From positions 62,001 through 126,000 of the forward strand of contig CAWAZS010000011.1 of NCBI GenBank assembly GCA_963786625.1: DNA of 64,000 nt, in the 5' to 3' direction. The position numbers and the translations under genes are program-made. The notes beneath the pieces are model-generated. The model had not been told where the DNA came from. It ran no database searches and saw nothing but the letters and a program-made list of their open reading frames with translations. This document shows positions 59,716-64,000 of the stretch, one piece after another. The stretch's first letter is position 1. Every line of letters starts with the position of its first letter. The DNA comes from CAIWHR01 sp963786625 (GTDB lineage: Bacteria; Pseudomonadota; Gammaproteobacteria; Burkholderiales; Casimicrobiaceae).

Positions 59716-61224
59716 TCAGACCTTCTCGGGCTCGGACGTCGAGCGCTTGCGCAGCAGGGCGGGCACCGGCCGCCCGTGGCCGAAGCCGTGACGCTTGGGC
59801 AGCGTCGCCGCCGGCGCCAACGCGTTCCCCGATGAGTTCGCCGCGGACGCCGGTGTGGCGACGACCGGCTGATCCGGGTTCAGCGCATAGGCGCGCTCGC
59901 GCTCGATCCGCGGGTCCTCGCGCGGCGCGCGATCCTCGCTGCGCGGCGCCCTGGGCGCACGTGCGGCATGCTCGCCGCGGGGTGCGCGCGGCGGGCGTTC
60001 CGCCGCGCCCGCGCGTGCCGACCCGGCCGCGCGCGGCGACCGGGGCGCGCGCTCGGCGCGCACCGCCGACGGATCGAAACCTTCGGCCGTCAGGATCTGC
60101 ACGCTCTTCTTCAGCAGCCGTTCGATCTCGGCGAGGTACTTCTCCTCGTCGGGGGCCACGAACGAGATCGCCTCGCCCGAGGCGCCGGCGCGGCCCGTGC
60201 GGCCGATCCGGTGTATGTAGTCCTCGGGGACGTAAGGCAGCTCGTAATTGACGACGAGCGGCAGGTCGTCGATGTCGAGTCCCCGCGCCGCGACGTCGGT
60301 CGCGACCAGCACCTGCAGCTTGCCCTCCTTGAACGCCGCGAGTGCCTCCATGCGCGTCTGCTGGCTCTTGTCGCCGTGGATCGCGTCGGTGACGAGCCCG
60401 TCCTTCTCGAGCTGCCGGGCGAGCCGCGACGCGCCGTGCTTGGTGCGCATGAAGCAGAGGACCTGGTTCAGCCCGCGCGTGCGCACGAGGTGCTCCAGCA
60501 GCGCGCGCTTGGCCTCGGCCGGCACCCTGTAGGCGCCCTGCGACACGGTCTCGGCCGCGGTGTTGCGCTTCGCGACTTCGATCAGCTGCGGCGCGTTCAG
60601 CAGCTGGTCGGCGAGCTTCTTGATCTCGCCGGAGAACGTCGCCGAGAACAGCAGGTTCTGGCGCTTCGCGGTCGCGGGCAGGAGCGCCATGATCCGCTTG
60701 ATGTCCGGAATGAAGCCCATGTCGAGCATCCGGTCCGCCTCGTCCAGCACGAAGATCTCGACCTGTCCCAGATACACGCTCTTCTGCTCGATGTGATCGA
60801 GCAGGCGCCCGGGCGTGGCGACGAGGATCTCCACGCCGCCGCGCACGATCGGGAGCTGCTGCTTGATGTCCACGCCGCCGTAGACGACCGTCGAGCGCAG
60901 CTTCGTGTGCTTGCCGTAGGTGCGGAACGATTCCTCGACCTGGACGGCGAGCTCGCGCGTCGGCGTCAGGATCAGCGCGCGCACCGGGTGGCGCGCCGGC
61001 GAGGGGCTCGCGTTGGCCATCGGCGCGAGCTTCTGGAGGATCGGCAGGGCGAAACCGGCCGTCTTGCCGGTGCCCGTCTGGGCACCGCCCATCACGTCCT
61101 TGCCCGCGAGAATGACGGGAATCGCCTGCGCCTGGATCGGCGTGGGCGTCGTGTAGCCGGCTTCTTCCACGGCCCGCAATAGTTCGGGCCGCAGTCCGAG
61201 CTCGGCAAAGCTCGTTGCACTCAT
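59716..61224 (-). CDS. rhlE: DEAD-box RNA helicase RhlE
   Basis: ATP-dependent RNA helicase of 502 residues acting in ribosome assembly and RNA decay. The Q motif GYTTPTPIQ, motif I AQTGTGKT (48-55), PTRELAVQ, VATPGRLLD, DEADRMLD, SATF, and HRIGRTGRAG are all present. The tail after residue 370 is rich in Arg, Ala and Pro and is probably an RNA-binding disordered region. Its promoter lies 143 bases upstream, leaving a long leader. Confidence 0.94.
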   Translation of the reverse strand: MSATSFAELGLRPELLRAVEEAGYTTPTPIQAQAIPVILAGKDVMGGAQTGTGKTAGFALPILQKLAPMANASPSPARHPVRALILTPTRELAVQVEESFRTYGKHTKLRSTVVYGGVDIKQQLPIVRGGVEILVATPGRLLDHIEQKSVYLGQVEIFVLDEADRMLDMGFIPDIKRIMALLPATAKRQNLLFSATFSGEIKKLADQLLNAPQLIEVAKRNTAAETVSQGAYRVPAEAKRALLEHLVRTRGLNQVLCFMRTKHGASRLARQLEKDGLVTDAIHGDKSQQTRMEALAAFKEGKLQVLVATDVAARGLDIDDLPLVVNYELPYVPEDYIHRIGRTGRAGASGEAISFVAPDEEKYLAEIERLLKKSVQILTAEGFDPSAVRAERAPRSPRAAGSARAGAAERPPRAPRGEHAARAPRAPRSEDRAPREDPRIERERAYALNPDQPVVATPASAANSSGNALAPAATLPKRHGFGHGRPVPALLRKRSTSEPEKV

Positions 61225-61366
61225 GGAAACTCCTGGTCGCGGCCCATCCCACGGGGGGATTTCCGGTCCAGGCTACGGATGTCTGGATTGTCGACGCGAG
61301 CGGCCCTGCACCTCGGTGCTGCCTGCTGCGGTTTGGGCGGTGACCGGAACGGCCGCCCGAAAACGC

Positions 61367-61372
61367 ATTATA
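61367..61372 (-). promoter_or_regulatory. -10 box of rhlE with long leader
   Basis: A perfect TATAAT on the minus strand, with TTCGCA 17 bases upstream (four of six -35 positions). Transcription from here gives a leader of about 136 nt before rhlE. Confidence 0.6.
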
Positions 61373-61426
61373 GGCTAAGTTTCGGATTTTGCGAATTTTT
61401 TGTGGATCTCCCGACCCAAGCCGGGC

Positions 61427-61432
61427 TATAAT
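61427..61432 (+). promoter_or_regulatory. -10 box of typA
   Basis: A perfect TATAAT lies 67 bases before the typA ATG. No clear -35 is seen. Confidence 0.55.
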
Positions 61433-61498
61433 AGACGGTTTACCGCGACGCCCGGGCGGCTTTGCCGTCCGACCGCGGAACCGACCGGCCCCACACCC

Positions 61499-63475
61499 AT
61501 GCCCACGCCGCCCAAGCTCCTGCGCAACATCGCGATCATCGCCCACGTCGACCACGGCAAGACGACGCTCGTCGACAAGCTGCTGGTTCAGGCCGGCACG
61601 TTCGCGAAGCACCAGCACGTCGCCGAGCGCATGATGGACACCAACGACCTCGAGCGGGAGCGGGGGATCACGATCCTCGCCAAGAACTGCTCGATCCGCT
61701 ACCAGCAGGGTGAACTGAGCGCCCACATCAACATCGTCGACACGCCCGGCCATGCCGATTTCGGGGGCGAGGTCGAGCGCGTGCTGGGGATGGTCGACGG
61801 CGTGCTGCTGCTCGTCGACGCCGTCGAGGGGCCGATGCCGCAGACACGCTTCGTCACGCTGAAGGCGTTGAAGCTCGGCCTGTCGCCGATCGTCGTCGTG
61901 AACAAGGTCGATCGTCCCGGCGCGCGGCCGGAGTGGGTGGTCAACCAGACGTTCGAGCTCTTCGACCGGCTCGGCGCCACCGAGGACCAGCTCGATTTCC
62001 CCGTCGTCTATGCGTCCGCGCTGAACGGCTGGGCGACGCTCGACGTGAACGTCGCGAAGGCGGCGAGTGAGCGCGGCGGGCGAAGCCAAGGCCCGAAGGG
62101 CGCGTCGCCGCGCGACCGAGCGGAGGCCGACAATGCCGTCGATGCGGTGCCGGGAGTGTCCGTGGAGGCCGACCAGCCGCCGGAGGGCGCCGACATGCGT
62201 CCGCTGTTCGAAACGATCATCGCGCACGTGCCGGCGCCCGTGGGCGACGCCGAGGAGCCGCTGCAGTTCCAGGTCGCCGCGCTCGATTACTCGAGCTATG
62301 TCGGGCGCCTGGGCATCGGCCGGATCCGTCGCGGCCGTCTCGCCGCCGGGCAGGAGGTCGCCGTGTTGAACGGTCCGCTCGCGGAAGGGCAGCTTCCGCA
62401 GAAGGCGCGGGTCGCGCAGATCTTCGCCTTCGCCGGCATGGACCGCGCGCCGGTCGACTCCGCGCAGGCGGGCGACATCGTGCTCGTCACCGGCATCGAC
62501 GAGCTGTCGATCGGCACGACGCTCGCGTCGCTGGAAACCCCCGAAGCGCTCCCGCCGATTCTGGTCGACGAGCCGACGCTGTCGATGTACTTCCAGGTCA
62601 ACACCTCGCCGCTCGCGGGCCGCGAAGGCAAGTACGTGACCTCGCGCAACCTGCGCGACCGGCTGGCGAAGGAGATGCTGACCAACGTCGCGCTGCGCGT
62701 CGACGACACGGGGGATACGGATTCCTTCCTGGTGTCCGGGCGCGGCGAACTGCATCTGACGATCCTGATCGAGAACATGCGTCGCGAAGGCTACGAGCTG
62801 GCCGCCTCGCGGCCGCGCGTCGTGCTGCGCGACGTCGGCGGGGTCAGCTGCGAGCCGTTCGAGCTCCTGTCGGTCGATGTCGAGGAGGCGCACCAGGGCG
62901 CGGTGATGGAGGCGATCGGGCCGCGCCGCGGGGACCTCGTCAACATGGAATCGGACAGCCGCGGCCGGACACGGCTCGAGTATCGGATCCCGGCGCGCGG
63001 GCTGATCGGCTTCCAGGGCGAGTTCATGAACCTGACGCGGGGCACCGGGCTGATGAGCCACGTGTTCGACGGCTATGCGCCGCTGAAGGGCGACATCCCC
63101 GAGCGTCGCAACGGCGTGCTGATCTCGCAGGAGGATGGCGAGGCGGTCGCCTACGCGCTGTGGAAGCTGCAGGAACGCGGGCGGATGTTCGTGTCGCCCG
63201 GCGACAAGCTGTACGAAGGCATGGTGATCGGCATCCACAGCCGCGACAACGACCTCGTGGTCAATCCGATCAAGGGCAAGCAGCTCACCAACGTCCGCGC
63301 GTCGGGCACCGACGAAGCCGTGCGTCTCGTGCCGCCGATCGAGCTCACGCTCGAGTACGCGGTCGAGTTCATCGCCGACGACGAGCTGGTCGAAGTGACG
63401 CCCAGGTCGATCCGCATCCGCAAGCGTCACCTCAAAGAACACGAACGCAAGAAGGCGAGCCGCGAAGCGGCGTAG
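61499..63475 (+). CDS. typA: Ribosome-associated GTPase TypA/BipA with internal insert
   Basis: Translational GTPase of 658 residues, about 50 longer than E. coli BipA. G1 AHVDHGKTTL, switch I RERGITI, G3 VDTPGHADF, G4 NKVD and G5 ASALNG are present, followed by EF-G-like domains and the C-terminal IPARGLIGFQGEFMNLTRGT, which is BipA-specific. Between the G domain and domain II an extra segment of about 45 residues (from AKAASERGGRSQ to PPEGAD) replaces the usual short linker; its DNA resembles a palindromic repeat. The last residues SREAA and the stop TAG come from another repeat unit. Confidence 0.94.
   Translation: MPTPPKLLRNIAIIAHVDHGKTTLVDKLLVQAGTFAKHQHVAERMMDTNDLERERGITILAKNCSIRYQQGELSAHINIVDTPGHADFGGEVERVLGMVDGVLLLVDAVEGPMPQTRFVTLKALKLGLSPIVVVNKVDRPGARPEWVVNQTFELFDRLGATEDQLDFPVVYASALNGWATLDVNVAKAASERGGRSQGPKGASPRDRAEADNAVDAVPGVSVEADQPPEGADMRPLFETIIAHVPAPVGDAEEPLQFQVAALDYSSYVGRLGIGRIRRGRLAAGQEVAVLNGPLAEGQLPQKARVAQIFAFAGMDRAPVDSAQAGDIVLVTGIDELSIGTTLASLETPEALPPILVDEPTLSMYFQVNTSPLAGREGKYVTSRNLRDRLAKEMLTNVALRVDDTGDTDSFLVSGRGELHLTILIENMRREGYELAASRPRVVLRDVGGVSCEPFELLSVDVEEAHQGAVMEAIGPRRGDLVNMESDSRGRTRLEYRIPARGLIGFQGEFMNLTRGTGLMSHVFDGYAPLKGDIPERRNGVLISQEDGEAVAYALWKLQERGRMFVSPGDKLYEGMVIGIHSRDNDLVVNPIKGKQLTNVRASGTDEAVRLVPPIELTLEYAVEFIADDELVEVTPRSIRIRKRHLKEHERKKASREAA
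62068..62127 (+). repeat. Palindromic repeat inside typA
   Basis: Starts TGAGCGCGGCGGGCG and ends GCGGAGG, as in family B. The arms GCGCGGCG and CGCCGCGC form a perfect 8-base stem. It is read through in a frame without stops, adding about 20 residues. Confidence 0.6.
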
Positions 63476-63646
63476 CCCGTGCGTGTGGGGGAGACTTACC
63501 AGCGCAGCATGGTGGTTAGTCGACACCAACACGCCCGAGGCGAGCCGCGAAGCGGCGTAGCGCGTGCGTGTGGGGGAGACTTACCGGTGCAGCATGGCGG
63601 TTAGTCGACACCAACACGCCCCGAGGCGAGCCGCGAAGCGGCGTAG
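63455..63646. repeat. Tandem repeat at the typA 3' end (family C)
   Basis: Units of 85 (63455-63539) and 86 bases (63540-63625) plus a 21-base partial unit (63626-63646). Each starts GCGAGCCGCGAAGCGGCGTA followed by G, and contains GTGGGGGAGACTTACC and TTAGTCGACACCAACACG. The first unit encodes the last codons and the TAG stop of typA. Confidence 0.9.
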
Positions 63647-63704
63647 CGGCTGTACCGCCGCGGTGCATGACGCGGCTGCCGAAAGCAGCGATCGGGCATC
63701 GCCG

Positions 63705-64000
63705 ATGAAGTTCCTGTTGCGCGCGTTCCTGCTGGTCCTGCTGGCGTTGCCGGTCCTGGCGATCGCCACGGTCTGGCTGTGCTTTCAGGATGAGCCTTCG
63801 GTCGTGCGCAGCGTGCAGTTGACGCCGCAGGACATCGAGAACGCCCGGCGGATGATCGAGCATCGGGGTCCGCGCAACGCGGGCGCAGGCGGGCGGCGCA
63901 CGATCGTCGTCGGCGAGCAGGAGCTCGACCTGATGCTGAACTATGCGGCGAGCCGCTACGGCAACGGCGCTGCGCGCGTCGGATTGCAGGCCGGCGCCGC
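63705..64000 (+). CDS. Putative envelope protein, 3' end outside window
   Basis: The first 98 residues of a protein I do not recognise. It begins MKFLLRAFLLVLLALPVLAI, a signal anchor or signal peptide, then a polar region with LTPQDIENARRMIEHRGPR and VVGEQELDLMLNYAASRYG. No stop before the window end. The ATG follows the family C repeat by 58 bases. Confidence 0.6.
   Translation, partial: MKFLLRAFLLVLLALPVLAIATVWLCFQDEPSVVRSVQLTPQDIENARRMIEHRGPRNAGAGGRRTIVVGEQELDLMLNYAASRYGNGAARVGLQAGA

Noticed and set aside
59459..63532. A 1357-codon open frame on the minus strand across typA and rhlE
   Set aside because: It is antisense to typA, has no recognisable domain outside the stretch that reads rhlE in the wrong frame, and results from the scarcity of stop codons at this GC content.

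Overview
The window looks like a chromosomal core region of a very GC-rich betaproteobacterium. Gene families and local orders typical of that group include hldD-comEA-cysM, dapA-bamC-MBL-purC, lptF/lptG divergent from pepA-holC, ispB divergent from rplU-rpmA, mutS, valS and typA. No rRNA, prophage, insertion sequence, integrase or CRISPR array was seen. The only RNA gene recognised is a tRNA-Pro(CGG) with an encoded CCA end.

Layout. 1-8.7 kb: lplT (cut by the window edge) divergent from alr-hldD-comEA, then cysM and a PolB-like exonuclease, converging on phzF-like, mnmH and tesA. 8.8-14.3 kb: a family-2 glycosyltransferase, an RmlC-like cupin, the ybbA-ybbP ABC system and a truncated haemoglobin. 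14.4-17.8 kb: a hydrolase lipoprotein coupled to a NatAB-type ABC exporter. 18-20.2 kb: kynA and a kynureninase-like enzyme. 20.2-23.7 kb: a cytochrome bd operon (cydP-cydA-cydB-cydX) plus a DUF2970 protein. 23.8-28.7 kb: clpB behind a near-consensus sigma-32 promoter, then DUF2917/LysR and a methyltransferase. 28.7-32.3 kb: dapA-bamC-MBL-purC. 32.4-37.8 kb: an Ala/Pro lipoprotein, roxA and its overlapping partner, slyD and mutS. 37.9-41.5 kb: hutH-hutU and the tRNA. 41.6-51.4 kb: ispB | rplU-rpmA, lptF-lptG | pepA-holC-hypothetical, then an ABC/DUF3299 set resembling Vibrio zrg zinc genes. 51.5-64 kb: msrB, valS, a glycosyltransferase, an MFS carrier, a TPR-methyltransferase, rhlE, typA and the start of an envelope protein.

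Two features stand out. First, several short palindromic repeat families sit exactly at gene ends. They can supply the upstream stop codon (tesA, the glycosyltransferase, typA), form the next gene's GTG start, and, in typA, lie in frame inside the coding sequence. Second, at least eight genes (RmlC-like cupin, natB, hydrolase, cydA, rplU, lptG, valS, a glycosyltransferase) are broken by small indels while the protein sequence on both sides stays intact. Several are essential, so consensus error in a draft or metagenome assembly is much likelier than decay. These are annotated as interrupted CDS.

Functionally the region is housekeeping: envelope building (LPS heptose, lipid and LPS transport, BAM), amino-acid synthesis (Lys, Cys) and breakdown (Trp, His), translation and protein quality control, and respiration through bd oxidase. 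Small variable inserts (glycosyltransferases, the cupin, MFS, TPR-methyltransferase) lie between conserved blocks. No wholly new multigene system was found; the repeat and start/stop arrangement is the most unusual signal.
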